A stretch of 64,000 bases of DNA from Candidatus Neomarinimicrobiota bacterium (lineage in GTDB: Bacteria; Fidelibacterota; Fidelibacteria; Fidelibacterales; Fidelibacteraceae). The stretch covers positions 16,556 through 80,555 of the forward strand of contig JAGGVO010000036.1 of NCBI GenBank assembly GCA_021157965.1, read 5' to 3'. Within the stretch, counting starts at the first letter, position 1; the number at the start of each line of letters is the position of its first letter. The position numbers were made by a program, and so were the translations under genes. The notes under the pieces are model-generated. The model made no database searches. It had not been told where the DNA came from and worked only from the letters and a program-made list of their open reading frames with translations. This document shows, one piece after another, positions 8,766-18,368 of this stretch.

Positions 8766-10844
8766 TTATCCAATGGTGGCATAATCTAATTTATCCCTGT
8801 AATGTTTCAAAAAGAAATCCCGGAGGGTTTTGTGCCGGGGCAGTAGGATTTGAGGGTCTTTATCCACCAGGTTAAAAGCTTCTTTCCGGGCTTTAATCAT
8901 CACTGGCATATCGCTGACCAGATCGGCAATCTTTAATCCTGAATCTCCATGTTGCCGTGCACTGAAAAATTCCCCGGGGCCCCGCAGTTGTAAATCCGAT
9001 TCTGCAATTTCAAAACCATCTGAGCTTTTCTCCAGAATGCGAAGACGGGTATTCCCCTGTTCGGTATTTTTCCGGTTCACCAAAAGACAATAGCTTTGCT
9101 CGGCTCCACGCCCTACCCGTCCCCGGAGCTGATGAAGCTGGGTGAGACCAAACCGTTCGGCGTTTTCAATCATCATGATGCCGGCATTGGGGACATCCAC
9201 TCCAACTTCAATAACTGTCGTGGATACCAGAATATGGATTTTCCCCTCCTTAAAATCCTTCATCACGGCTTCTTTTTCCCGGGAAGGTGTTTTTCCGTGA
9301 AGGAGGGCAACCTTCAAATCGGGAAAGATGACATTCCGTAATTCCTCAAACCCGGCTTCGGCAGCTTTCAGATCCATTTTTTCGCTTTCACTGATCAGGG
9401 GATAAATCACATAAACCTGCCGACCTTTTCGGACTTCTTTCCGGATAAAATCATAGGCCCGTGCCAATCCGCCGGGAGATACCACTCTTGTCCTTACTGT
9501 TTTACGGCCAGGCGGCATTTCATCAAGGATGGACACATCCATATCGCCATAGAGGGTTAGCGAGAGGGTTCGCGGGATGGGAGTAGCCGTCATGGATAGT
9601 ACATGAGGGTTCAGTCCCTTTTTAATCAGCATTCCCCGTTGATCCACTCCAAATCGATGTTGTTCATCCACCACCACAAAACCCAATTTCTTAAAATTTA
9701 CTCCCTCCTGAATTAAAGCATGGGTTCCAATGACAATGGGAGTCTGCCCGTTGGCAATATGAGTCAGGCTTTCCCTCTTTTGGACAGTACTCAGGCGACC
9801 TGTCAGTAGAGCAACAGGTATATTCAGGGGCATAAAAAGCTGGTTAAAATTTTTGTAATGCTGATTCGCCAGGATTTCGGTGGGTGCCATGATAGCAGTC
9901 TGGAAACCGTTATCAATCATAATGGCAGCAGCAGCAGCGGCAACCAGTGTTTTCCCGCTGCCCACATCCCCCTGCAGCAGGCGGTTCATGATGTAACCTG
10001 AGCGTAAATCCTCATAGATTTCCCGGATTACCCGTTTTTGCGCTTGTGTTAAATCAAAAGGCAGGGAATGATAGAGTTTGTGAATCAATTCGCCGGCATG
10101 TGAACATACATAGGGACTCTTCTGCTCCCGGATGGTTTTTTTCTTGATGGCGAGGAGCAGTTGGAGCATGAATAATTCCTGGAACTTGAAGCGGAACCAC
10201 CCTCTTTTCAGGGAAGCTTCATCGTCAGGAAAGTGCATTTGGTACAGGGCATCCCGATAGGGTAAAATCCGGATATTGTTGAGAACATTATCGGGAAGGG
10301 GATCAGGCAATTGAGGTGGACACTGCTTAAAGAGCCTGTAGAAAATTCTTCGAAAGACCCGTGAATTGAGTCCGCGTTTTCGCAGTTCCTGAGTCAAAGG
10401 ATAGACCGGCACCAGCATACCGGTGTTCAACTGATCCCGGTCCACAAAATCAAAATCCGGGTGGGTCATGGTGTGGCCGCGGAAAAAATCCACCTTACCG
10501 CTGACGGAAATAGTCTCCCCGGGCTTGAGTATTTTCTGAATCCACTGATATCCCTGGAACCAGTTCAGGGTCATATAGCCCGTAGCATCTCGTAGTGTTA
10601 CATGGAGAATTTTCCGGCGCCTGTGCTGCTGGAGAACGCTGTTCACCACTTCGCCCACCACAGTGCATTCTTCACCGGTCACCAGATTTCCGATGCTTTT
10701 GACTGTAGTCCTATCCAGGTAACGGCGTGGAAAATAGGATAACAAATCCTCAACGGTCGTTATGCCCATGTCATTGAGAATCGTTTCCCGGGCATGACCG
10801 ATATAAGGGACTTTTCCAACATTCTGATCTAAAAAGGGATGCAC
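8766..10844 (-). CDS. recG: ATP-dependent DNA helicase RecG
   Basis: 692 residues with the RecG arrangement: an N-terminal wedge/OB domain (about 50-160), then two helicase domains with Walker A GDVGSGKT (about 290) and the DEQH box followed by RFG (about 385), and the C-terminal TRG-like region. RecG remodels stalled replication forks and Holliday junctions. The start is a GTG located six bases after the stop of the upstream DUF4139 gene, so translation is probably coupled. Length is normal for the family. Confidence 0.96.
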   Translation of the reverse strand: MHPFLDQNVGKVPYIGHARETILNDMGITTVEDLLSYFPRRYLDRTTVKSIGNLVTGEECTVVGEVVNSVLQQHRRRKILHVTLRDATGYMTLNWFQGYQWIQKILKPGETISVSGKVDFFRGHTMTHPDFDFVDRDQLNTGMLVPVYPLTQELRKRGLNSRVFRRIFYRLFKQCPPQLPDPLPDNVLNNIRILPYRDALYQMHFPDDEASLKRGWFRFKFQELFMLQLLLAIKKKTIREQKSPYVCSHAGELIHKLYHSLPFDLTQAQKRVIREIYEDLRSGYIMNRLLQGDVGSGKTLVAAAAAAIMIDNGFQTAIMAPTEILANQHYKNFNQLFMPLNIPVALLTGRLSTVQKRESLTHIANGQTPIVIGTHALIQEGVNFKKLGFVVVDEQHRFGVDQRGMLIKKGLNPHVLSMTATPIPRTLSLTLYGDMDVSILDEMPPGRKTVRTRVVSPGGLARAYDFIRKEVRKGRQVYVIYPLISESEKMDLKAAEAGFEELRNVIFPDLKVALLHGKTPSREKEAVMKDFKEGKIHILVSTTVIEVGVDVPNAGIMMIENAERFGLTQLHQLRGRVGRGAEQSYCLLVNRKNTEQGNTRLRILEKSSDGFEIAESDLQLRGPGEFFSARQHGDSGLKIADLVSDMPVMIKARKEAFNLVDKDPQILLPRHKTLRDFFLKHYRDKLDYATIG

Positions 10845-10850
10845 ATCTTC

Positions 10851-12167
10851 TTACCGGTAACTGACATAACAGGTATATTCAACGGTCACAGATGTCCCTC
10901 CTTTCAGAATCAGAGGGATTTCCAGTTCCATTGCGGATTTTTTCTCTGTTTTATGGCTTGCGTTTTTCACGGTCCAGTTTCCATGCCAGCGGTCCCGAAT
11001 TTTCACCGGGAGGGTTTTGTTACTCCGATTCCGGATTTCATAGCGGATGCGGCCTTCCGCCGTCTCTCTTTCCCGCTTATAATCCAGGATAGTCCGTTCA
11101 TACACCAGATCAAAGGCTTTTCCGGGCGATACAACCAGCGGTTCGTCGGCCGGGGTGTTGGGAACCGGGACTTCCCCGGCAAAAACACCGTTTTCATCAA
11201 AAATCCGGAGAGTCCCCTTGGGAAGAATCAGATCATCCTTGCCGGTTTTTTTCATCTTCAAAGTTAATTCCAGGTCGGCATGGCAAGGCAGGGAACCCGA
11301 TGATGAAAAAGAATTGCCGGTTACAATGTACAATTTTTCCGGAGACAGTTCCGCCGGTTCAGCCAGGGCTTCCCTGAACTCGGTTCCCGGAAGAAACGTT
11401 ACAAAGTCTTTGAGTTTGAAAATATAATTATCCCCTGAACTTTGTGGTGCTTCAGCAACTGAAGCCGCATCGGCGGCATAATTCATCCCCATTCCTTTGG
11501 GGGCTCTCATGACCATTTCTTCCCGTCTTATCTTTCCGGTTTTAACATCGCCGGCCAGAAGCGTGACTTTCGCATTTGTTAATGTCCCGTTTCCCCGGTT
11601 GGTCAGTCGGAACCAGGGTGAAAAAACCGCTTTCTCGTCATTTTTCCACCGGAGCTCATATTCAGCGGACCAGGAAAAATCACCGGTTTGAAAACCGTAA
11701 TGCATGGGCACAATGCGTTTTTTTGAAGAGAGTGGGGGAGGACAATATTCCAGGGTTTTATCTGCAGGGAGCTCGGGAATTTCATAATAGAGGATATTGG
11801 ACGGATCAACCAGGAGGATCCCGTCATCTTTTCCTACATAGAGCGTATTATCCTTGAATTTCAGAAACCGGCCCCGAATATCCAGGCTTTCTTTCAGTAC
11901 CAGATGGATGTCGGTTCCTTCTTCAAGGTCAAATAAACCGAACCGGGGATAAGAAAAACGGAGTAATCCTTCCGGTTTCGCTGATTTCCAGACCGTACCC
12001 GGCCGTACGTTCATCCCGTAGGTGGGTAAATAAAGCCTTTCACGAATTTCTGTGGGCTCCTCTTCGAGGGTCACCCAGGCACCGGCGTGGGGTAAAATCA
12101 AGATTTCAGGGACACCGGCCCAGAGTGTTGAGCAGAGAAAAAATAAAATCATCATCAGGCGAAACAT
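10851..12167 (-). CDS. Secreted DUF4139-type protein
   Basis: A 438-residue protein with a clear signal peptide (residues 1-17, ending SALWAG-like). It has mostly beta-rich sequence and a C-terminal half resembling DUF4139, including the pattern of alternating strands around SWSAEYELRW and the closing beta-sandwich RYEIRNRSNKTLPVKIRD. DUF4139 proteins are exported and of unknown biochemical role. GGAGGTG precedes the ATG. It sits between valS and recG, which suggests co-transcription, not a shared function. Confidence 0.72.
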   Translation of the reverse strand: MFRLMMILFFLCSTLWAGVPEILILPHAGAWVTLEEEPTEIRERLYLPTYGMNVRPGTVWKSAKPEGLLRFSYPRFGLFDLEEGTDIHLVLKESLDIRGRFLKFKDNTLYVGKDDGILLVDPSNILYYEIPELPADKTLEYCPPPLSSKKRIVPMHYGFQTGDFSWSAEYELRWKNDEKAVFSPWFRLTNRGNGTLTNAKVTLLAGDVKTGKIRREEMVMRAPKGMGMNYAADAASVAEAPQSSGDNYIFKLKDFVTFLPGTEFREALAEPAELSPEKLYIVTGNSFSSSGSLPCHADLELTLKMKKTGKDDLILPKGTLRIFDENGVFAGEVPVPNTPADEPLVVSPGKAFDLVYERTILDYKRERETAEGRIRYEIRNRSNKTLPVKIRDRWHGNWTVKNASHKTEKKSAMELEIPLILKGGTSVTVEYTCYVSYR

Positions 12168-12197
12168 AAAACACCTCCATCCAGGGTTAAAAACCCT

Positions 12198-14852
12198 TTA
12201 GTCGTCCAGGCGTGCCAGATTTGCCCTGAGCAGGGAGAGATTTTCTTCCATGGATTTTCTCTTATCCCGTTCATACTGAACGACATTTTCCGGGGCTTTA
12301 CGGACAAAATTGGGATTAAGCAATTTGTTCCGCACGCCGGACAGGCGTTTTTCCAGGTTATCAATCTCTTTTTTCAACCGGCTCTTTTCCTTATCCACAT
12401 CAATCAGGCCTGCCAGAGGGACATAAATTTCAAGGTTTTTAACGACTGCAGCGGCACTGAGTTTCGGTTTTTCAAGATTTTCTTCAATAGTCAGACTCCG
12501 GACTTTCGCCAGGGCACGGATATATTCTTCTTTTTCCCGGAGGATATCCCTTTGAAAAGTGTTTCCTCCATGAATCAGGACATCAGCTTTTTTGGAGGGA
12601 GGGACAGTCATCTCGCTGCGGATGGTTCGGATTGCCGTAATCACATCCATCAAGAGCCGCATTTCTTCATTTGTCTTATCCACACCGGGAATCCTGGGAA
12701 TTTCCGGCCAATCGCTCATCACAATATCCGGTTCATCCTCTTGTTTGACCGATTGCCAGATTTCTTCAGTAATAAAGGGAGCAAAGGGGTGAAGGAGTTT
12801 GAGAATGTTTCTAAGCACAAAGACAGCCGTACCCAGGGAACTCTTTTTCCTATCGGGATCATCCCCGTAAAAGCGGGATTTGATCAGTTCAATATACCAA
12901 TCGCAAAAGTAGCTCCAGGTGAAATCATAAATATCCTTGGCTGCATCATTAAACCGGTATTTCTCCAGATTTTTATTCACCGATTTAATCGTGTCCTGCA
13001 GCTTACCCAGAATCCAGATGTCCGGTGTTTCCAGATTTTTATTCCAGGGATTATAGGTTTTGAAATCATAATCCCGGGGGCGGTTCATCAGGACAAAGCG
13101 GCTGGCGTTCCAGAGTTTATTCATAAAATTCCGCCCGACTTCAATCCGGTTTTCATCGAAGAGAATATCCTGTCCCTGAGGTGCAATCAGCATGATCCCG
13201 AACCGCAGGGCATCGGCGCCAAAGCGGTCAATCAAATCGAGGGGATCAGGAGAATTCCCCAGAGACTTGCTCATTTTCCGTCCCTGGGCATCACGAATGA
13301 GTCCGGTAAAGTAAACATTCTTAAAAGGAATCTCGCCTGCAAATTCGAGCCCGGCCATAATCATGCGGGCAACCCAGAAAAAGATGATATCCGGTGCCGT
13401 TACCAGGTCATTCGTGGGGTAGTAATATTTCAGATCATCCGTCTTTTCCGGCCATCCTAAAGTGGAAAAAGGCCACAGCCAGGAGCTGAACCAGGTATCC
13501 AAAACATCTTCATCCTGTTTAATTTTTTCTGAACCGCATTTCGGACACCGTTCAGGATCTTCCCGGAGAGCATTTTCCCAGCCACAGGCCTTACAAGTAA
13601 ACACAGGTATCCGGTGCCCCCACCACAATTGACGGCTGATGCACCAATCCTTTATATTTTCAAGCCAGTGATTATAGGTTTTCACCCAACGGTTCGGACT
13701 GAACTGAATGTGCCCTTCATTGACCGCTTTCAGGGCTGGTTTGGCCAGCTCTTCCATTTTCACGAACCACTGTTCCGAAACCCGGGGCTCGATTGGAACA
13801 TCGGCCCGTTCACTGTAACCTACTTTATGGATATACTTTTCTACTTTTATAAGGACACCCTGTTTTTCCAGTTCCTTAACAATTTTCTTCCGGGCTTCTT
13901 CCCGTGTTAATCCCTCATAATCTGTCCCGGCAGATTCATTCAGAGTGGCATCGGGGTTAAAAATGTTGATAAAAGGCAGATCGTGGCGCCGACCGATTTC
14001 ATAATCGTTGGGATCGTGGCAGGGCGTGATTTTCAGGGCGCCGGTCCCAAATTCCCGGTCAACATACGCATCGGCAATGATGGGAATTTCCCGGTTAGCC
14101 ACAGGCAGGATCAGGGTTTTACCAATAAAATCCCTGTATCGTTTATCTTCAGGATGAACGGCTACAGCCGAATCCCCCAGCATGGTTTCGGGCCGGGTTG
14201 TGGCAATTGTGAGGCCTTTGGAAGGATCCTCCTTCAGAGGATAACGGATATGCCACAGGTGGCCGTGGACTTCCTTATAAATCACCTCTTCGTCGGAAAG
14301 CGCTGTCAGTGAAACAGGGCACCAGTTCACAATGCGGGTACCTTTATAAATATAGCCTTTTTCATACAAGCGCACGAAAACTTCCCGGACCGCTTTCGAG
14401 AGTCCTTCATCCAGAGTAAAGCGCTCGCGGGACCAATCACAGGAGACCCCCAATTTTTTCAGTTGTTTAATAATAATCCCGCCGTACCGGGCTTTCCAGT
14501 CCCACACAAGTTTCAGAAAATCCTCCCTGGAATACTCTTTCCGGCTTTTTCCCTTTCGGCGCAAATCTTTTTCCACAGCAGTCTGAGTCGCGATTCCCGC
14601 ATGGTCGGTACCCGGCAGCCAAAGAGTTTCATATCCCTCCATGCGAGCTTTGCGAACCAGAATATCCTGAAGAGTATTATTTAAAACGTGTCCCATGGTC
14701 AGCATTCCGGTCACATTAGGTGGTGGAATCATGATCGTATAAGGTTTTTTATCCGGATTTGGTTCGGAATGGAAATAATTCTTCTCTGTCCACACTCTGT
14801 ACCATTTGTCTTCAACCTGATTGGGATCGTATAATTTGGATAATTCTTTCAT
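12198..14852 (-). CDS. valS: Valyl-tRNA synthetase
   Basis: 884 residues from the chosen start. PPPNVTGMLTMGHVLNN (43-59) contains the class I HIGH-type motif, KMSKS lies near residue 520, and the editing domain (about 200-340) contains the TTRPETMLGD segment. A C-terminal coiled coil (VDKEKSRLKKEIDNLEKRL) is typical of ValS. It charges tRNA-Val with valine. I chose the ATG at 14850-14852 (MKELSKLYDP) because homologues begin this way; an in-frame TTG 33 bases upstream would add an unlikely extension. Confidence 0.96.
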   Translation of the reverse strand: MKELSKLYDPNQVEDKWYRVWTEKNYFHSEPNPDKKPYTIMIPPPNVTGMLTMGHVLNNTLQDILVRKARMEGYETLWLPGTDHAGIATQTAVEKDLRRKGKSRKEYSREDFLKLVWDWKARYGGIIIKQLKKLGVSCDWSRERFTLDEGLSKAVREVFVRLYEKGYIYKGTRIVNWCPVSLTALSDEEVIYKEVHGHLWHIRYPLKEDPSKGLTIATTRPETMLGDSAVAVHPEDKRYRDFIGKTLILPVANREIPIIADAYVDREFGTGALKITPCHDPNDYEIGRRHDLPFINIFNPDATLNESAGTDYEGLTREEARKKIVKELEKQGVLIKVEKYIHKVGYSERADVPIEPRVSEQWFVKMEELAKPALKAVNEGHIQFSPNRWVKTYNHWLENIKDWCISRQLWWGHRIPVFTCKACGWENALREDPERCPKCGSEKIKQDEDVLDTWFSSWLWPFSTLGWPEKTDDLKYYYPTNDLVTAPDIIFFWVARMIMAGLEFAGEIPFKNVYFTGLIRDAQGRKMSKSLGNSPDPLDLIDRFGADALRFGIMLIAPQGQDILFDENRIEVGRNFMNKLWNASRFVLMNRPRDYDFKTYNPWNKNLETPDIWILGKLQDTIKSVNKNLEKYRFNDAAKDIYDFTWSYFCDWYIELIKSRFYGDDPDRKKSSLGTAVFVLRNILKLLHPFAPFITEEIWQSVKQEDEPDIVMSDWPEIPRIPGVDKTNEEMRLLMDVITAIRTIRSEMTVPPSKKADVLIHGGNTFQRDILREKEEYIRALAKVRSLTIEENLEKPKLSAAAVVKNLEIYVPLAGLIDVDKEKSRLKKEIDNLEKRLSGVRNKLLNPNFVRKAPENVVQYERDKRKSMEENLSLLRANLARLDD

Positions 14853-15062
14853 AGATAGGTGCACATCCTTTTTTTCGATTGTCAATAATTTATTAATTTA
14901 TAAAACAAATTTGAGAATTGGAAATGGAACCTTGGGACATTAAGAGGTTACCCGCTTTGCTCATGTTTATGGATTCATGGGTTGAAGAGTCAGTACGCAG
15001 ATAACAGTTGGTGATAAATTCTACTATCCCTATATAGGAAGAAGGTTACTCGTAAGTCCCCA

Positions 15063-15122
15063 AGAGGTTAAAATAAGCCCACACCCGGTAAAAAGCAAGA
15101 TTATATTATTTATAATATATAA
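15063..15122 (-). repeat. Promoter-shaped dispersed repeat, copy A
   Basis: Read on the minus strand: an AT-rich lead-in AATATAATC, then TTGCTT (15093-15098), exactly 17 bases, TATTTT (15070-15075), then AACC and a GGGG run. Downstream similarity to copy B continues through CTATATAG. It points towards the region upstream of valS. Confidence 0.65.
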
Positions 15123-15189
15123 ACAAGTGTGATTAAAGTTTATATCATGACACCGTACTTTTATATTTTGTCCCTTTCGCCCCCAAATA

Positions 15190-15240
15190 TCAACACTCAA
15201 CTCAATGCATCATTCATAATTTATCATTCTTCATTCAAAA
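15190..15240. repeat. Degenerate seven-base tandem array
   Basis: Consecutive heptads CAACACT, CAACTCA, ATGCATC, ATTCATA, ATTTATC, ATTCTTC, ATTCAAA keep a strict 7-base phase with drifting sequence. Similar arrays flank the other promoter-shaped repeats. Confidence 0.6.
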
Positions 15241-15523
15241 AAAGCCTGCAGCACATATTTTTGATGAATCCGTTTGTCACGGTGGGTACCTGCCCCCGGG
15301 TTCAGCCTTCCTCTCACGGGAGGCCTGGCTTCCGCCGGGATGAGCGTTGGTTCCCATAGATTCAATGTTGATTCTCAAAAAATTTGGCTGCAGGCCATCT
15401 AATTCAAAGTATTGGAGTTTTCACCGATTTGCAAGATTTTTTGGGAGATTTTTCTGAATTTTCCCCTTGATTTTTTCCAAATTCATTCATTTCAGTTTGT
15501 CATGAATTTTTCTAAATTTCGGC

Positions 15524-15955
15524 ATGAAGAAATTCACCATTCGGACATACAGGATCTCTGATTATGAGGCAGTACAAAATCTTTGGAAAGCTGCCGGACT
15601 TTATCTATCTCTTTCGGACACACGAGAAGAACTGCACCGGATGCTGGACAAACATCCGGAATTATTTTTAATTGCAGAACAGAAGGGAATCCTTGTTGGA
15701 ACGGTTTTGGGTTCTTTTGACGGCAGGCGCGGATATATCCACCACCTTGCGGTCCTTCCTGAGTATCAACATCGCGGCATTGGAACTTTCCTTTTAAAAA
15801 CCCTTGAAGAGAAATACCGGTCAATGGACGTTGTAAAAATCCATCTGTTTATTGAAACGGAAAATGCTGAAGTGGAAAGTTATTATCAAAAACTTGGCTG
15901 GTATCGCCGGGATGATTTGATTATGATGAGCAAAACCCTGCGGACAGATAATTGA
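15524..15955 (+). CDS. GNAT family N-acetyltransferase
   Basis: A 143-residue single-domain acetyltransferase. Motif A, LPEYQHRGIGTFLLKTL (about 85-101), contains the acetyl-CoA pyrophosphate loop Q-x-x-G-x-G. The C-terminal YYQKLGWYRRDD is the usual beta-strand/Tyr region. The substrate is not predictable. The stop codon TGA overlaps the TTG start of mqnC (TTGA), so the two are probably translationally coupled and in one operon with queF. Confidence 0.88.
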   Translation: MKKFTIRTYRISDYEAVQNLWKAAGLYLSLSDTREELHRMLDKHPELFLIAEQKGILVGTVLGSFDGRRGYIHHLAVLPEYQHRGIGTFLLKTLEEKYRSMDVVKIHLFIETENAEVESYYQKLGWYRRDDLIMMSKTLRTDN

Positions 15956-17064
15956 CAGCAGACATATATCCCCTTTTTAAAAAAATCGAATCCGGAGAAC
16001 GCATAAACCGGAAAGAAGGGTTAATGCTGATGCGCTGCCATGATCTTTCCTTACTGGCCGTCATAGCAGATATTCTCCGCAGACGTTTTCATCCCCATAA
16101 CCGCATAACGTACATTGTAGACAGAAATATCAATTACACCAATATTTGCACGGCCGGTTGTGCATTCTGTGCCTTTCATTGTCCGCCGGGATCTGAGAAA
16201 GGATATGTGTTGTCCCGTGAAAAACTGGCGGAGAAAATTGAGGAAACGAAATCCCTGGGGGGAATTCAGATCCTTTTGCAGGGTGGCTTGAATCCTGCAT
16301 TAACGCTGGAATGGTTTGAAGACCTTTTCCAGTGGATCAAAAAGGAGCACCCTATTCATATTCACGGACTCAGTCCACCTGAAATTCTCTTTCTTTCAAA
16401 ACAATCCGGACTCTCTGTGGAAGAAACCCTGAAAAGGCTTTTAGCTGCAGGCCTGGATTCAATTCCCGGAGGCGGTGCGGAGATTTTGGTCGACACGGCC
16501 CGAAAACGAATGAATGCCCACAGAAAAGCAAGCAGTGATGCCTGGCTTCATGTGATGAAAACAGCCCATCGGCTGGGAGTCCTCACGACTGCTACCATGA
16601 TGTTCGGTGCCGGGGAAACCCCGGAAGAAAGGCTGGAGCACTTATTGAAAATCAGAGCCCTACAGGATAAGGCGATAGCCCGCCGGCAAAGCACAGATCA
16701 GGATTCAGACAAAACGGGTTATTTTACCGCTTTTATTCCCTGGGTTTATCAGCCCGCCCAAACCCGGCTGGGAGGGGAAAAAGCATCTTCCTTCGAATAT
16801 CTGAAAATAGTGGCTGTATCACGCATCCTGCTGGACAATATTCCCAATCTTCAAGCCAGCTGGGTCACTCAGGGGGAGCGGATCAGTCAGCTTGCACTCC
16901 ACATGGGATGTAACGACCTCGGATCAACAATGATCGAAGAAAATGTCGTCGCCGCAACCGGCGTTAAATTTTCAATGTCCCCTGAACGAATGGAAGAATT
17001 CATTCGTGCTGAAGGTTTTATCCCGGTCCGCCGGAATCAGGCTTATGAAATGATTGGACAATAA
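15952..17064 (+). CDS. mqnC: Cyclic dehypoxanthine futalosine synthase (radical SAM)
   Basis: 370 residues. The radical SAM cluster motif C-x3-C-x2-C is in NICTAGCAFCAF (about 64-75). The family text IVDRNINYTN precedes it, and IQASWVTQG-like (LQASWVTQGERI) and DLGSTMIEENVV follow near the C-terminus, which points to MqnC and not MqnE or CofH. The enzyme makes the spiro ring of cyclic dehypoxanthine futalosine in the futalosine route to menaquinone. I accept the TTG start because upstream residues match the conserved N-terminal helix and GGAC lies about 7 bases before it; the next in-frame ATG would delete that helix. Confidence 0.9.
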   Translation: MTADIYPLFKKIESGERINRKEGLMLMRCHDLSLLAVIADILRRRFHPHNRITYIVDRNINYTNICTAGCAFCAFHCPPGSEKGYVLSREKLAEKIEETKSLGGIQILLQGGLNPALTLEWFEDLFQWIKKEHPIHIHGLSPPEILFLSKQSGLSVEETLKRLLAAGLDSIPGGGAEILVDTARKRMNAHRKASSDAWLHVMKTAHRLGVLTTATMMFGAGETPEERLEHLLKIRALQDKAIARRQSTDQDSDKTGYFTAFIPWVYQPAQTRLGGEKASSFEYLKIVAVSRILLDNIPNLQASWVTQGERISQLALHMGCNDLGSTMIEENVVAATGVKFSMSPERMEEFIRAEGFIPVRRNQAYEMIGQ

Positions 17065-17098
17065 TCCAATACAAAACTCAGTATATAAGGAGTCCATA

Positions 17099-17479
17099 AT
17101 GGCAAAAGCAGATGGTTTATCCCTGCCCTTTGAAAAACCGGAGAAAATCCGGACAGACCTGCTGGAACCTATTCCCTATTCGGGTAATGAGCAGGTCATA
17201 ACTCTGGAGTATCCCGAATTCAGCGCTGTGTGTCCCTACAGCGGACTACCGGACATTGCCCATGTGACCATTGAATATATCCCCAGTGATAAAATTATCG
17301 AGCTTAAATCTCTGAAATACTACTTCATTTCATTCCGCAATGTCGGTATTTATCAAGAAGATATGACCAATCGGGTTTATGAGGATCTTAAAAAAGTACT
17401 CGCCCCTAAAAAACTCAAAGTTAAAACAATTTATAATGTCCGGGGGGGGATAGAAACGACGTGTGTTATCGGAAATTGA
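17099..17479 (+). CDS. queF: NADPH-dependent preQ0 reductase
   Basis: 126 residues, the short single-domain QueF form. Cys45 in SAVCPYSGLPD is the nucleophile that forms the thioimide with preQ0, with Asp52 nearby, and ELKSLKYY (68-75) is the family NADPH-binding motif. It reduces preQ0 to preQ1 in queuosine biosynthesis. AAGGAG precedes the ATG by 7 bases. It is third in the GNAT-mqnC-queF unit, a grouping without an obvious pathway link. Confidence 0.94.
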   Translation: MAKADGLSLPFEKPEKIRTDLLEPIPYSGNEQVITLEYPEFSAVCPYSGLPDIAHVTIEYIPSDKIIELKSLKYYFISFRNVGIYQEDMTNRVYEDLKKVLAPKKLKVKTIYNVRGGIETTCVIGN

Positions 17480-17783
17480 GAATGGCCCATTGATACGAGG
17501 GGTAGACGGAGAGGTGAGGGTACGAAAATTCAAAAGAATAAAAATAAGATATATTAAAAATAATATTATCTTGCATTTGATTGTAGACAGGATTATTTTA
17601 TCTTCGGGGGAGCATATATATAATCATCATTCTATATAGTGAGATAAGAATTTTATAAATATATCCTTTATTCTGACCCAACTTATGAGCTTATGAACCC
17701 ATGGATTCATAACTCTGCAGCCTGTAACCCGCAACACTCATGAAACCATAAACCAGGCATCCGGAGCGCAGCAACACTGAGGT
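17480..17783. other. Convergent intergenic region carrying repeat copy B
   Basis: This is a 304-base gap between convergent queF and the fumarase beta gene. No gene is seen. It holds repeat copy B and, at 17685-17755, degenerate heptad-like text (for example CTTATGA, GCTTATG, AACCCAT, GGATTCA). No clear terminator hairpin was found. Confidence 0.55.
17552..17615 (+). repeat. Promoter-shaped dispersed repeat, copy B
   Basis: AT-rich AATATTATC, then TTGCAT (17571-17576), 17 bases, TATTTT (17594-17599), then ATC and a GGGGG run. If used as a promoter it would transcribe towards the 3' end of the fumarase gene in antisense, since no plus-strand gene follows. Confidence 0.65.
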
Positions 17784-18368
17784 TTAGATATCAATATTCA
17801 GTAATTTCTTTCGAATTTTGTCAGATTGAATAAAAATGTTGTCATGGAGAGACCCGCCGTGGGAGTCCATAGTTACCACTGCCGGAAAGTTCCGGACATC
17901 AATCACCCACATAGCTTCCGGTACGCCAAATTCTTCCAGTTTGAGCACTGTATAAACCTTCACAACCGATTCGGCGATCAGAGTAGCCAGTCCACCGATA
18001 GCATGAAGATATACGGCACCGTTTTCCTCCAGGGCTTTAAGGGTCCCTTGCCCCATTCCCCCTTTACCAATCACTCCGCGGAGTCCGTATTCCTGAATAA
18101 CAATTCCCTGATAGGGTTCTTCACGAATGGATGTAGTGGGTCCTGCAGCCACAAATTCCCAGCTATCTCCGGTTTTCTTTACAACGGGACCGCAGTGATA
18201 GATCATGGTATCTTTCAGCAGATTCCGGACAAAATCGGGTTTTTCTTTCACAAGCCAGGCATGAGCTGCATCCCGGCCGGTTACCAGGCGTCCGTTCAAT
18301 AATACCTCATCACCGACTTTGAGTATTCGGATTGACTTTTCATCGACGGGAAGTTTCAATTCAATCAT
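17784..18368 (-). CDS. Class I fumarate hydratase, beta subunit
   Basis: 194 residues matching the C-terminal (swivelling) domain of class I Fe-S fumarase/tartrate dehydratase. The segment GRLVTGRDAAH (about 27-37) and GPTTSIREEPYQ (about 77-88) are characteristic, as is VIGKGGMGQGTL. With the alpha subunit it converts fumarate and malate. Its start overlaps the alpha gene's end by eight bases, and GAGGTGAT precedes the ATG. Tartrate dehydratase is the main alternative, but the neighbouring korAB favours fumarase. Confidence 0.92.
   Translation of the reverse strand: MIELKLPVDEKSIRILKVGDEVLLNGRLVTGRDAAHAWLVKEKPDFVRNLLKDTMIYHCGPVVKKTGDSWEFVAAGPTTSIREEPYQGIVIQEYGLRGVIGKGGMGQGTLKALEENGAVYLHAIGGLATLIAESVVKVYTVLKLEEFGVPEAMWVIDVRNFPAVVTMDSHGGSLHDNIFIQSDKIRKKLLNIDI

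Larger units (their letters stand above)
14853..15523. other. Intergenic region with promoter-shaped repeat and seven-base array
   Basis: This 671-base gap between divergent valS and the acetyltransferase holds no convincing gene. It contains repeat element A (15063-15122), a degenerate seven-base tandem array (15190-15240), a nine-base inverted pair GCCTGCAGC/GCTGCAGGC about 145 bases apart, and a short CCTC-TCAC-GGGAGG-like hairpin near 15313. Promoters for both flanking genes must also lie here, but I could not pinpoint them. Confidence 0.6.

Noticed and set aside
12552..13460. A 302-codon plus-strand frame opposite valS
   Set aside because: Antisense shadow of a certain essential gene; no motif and no start context.
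15952..17064. MqnE or CofH instead of MqnC
   Set aside because: The IVDRNINYTN lead-in, LQASWVTQG and DLGSTMIEENVV text fit MqnC; no F420 genes are nearby.
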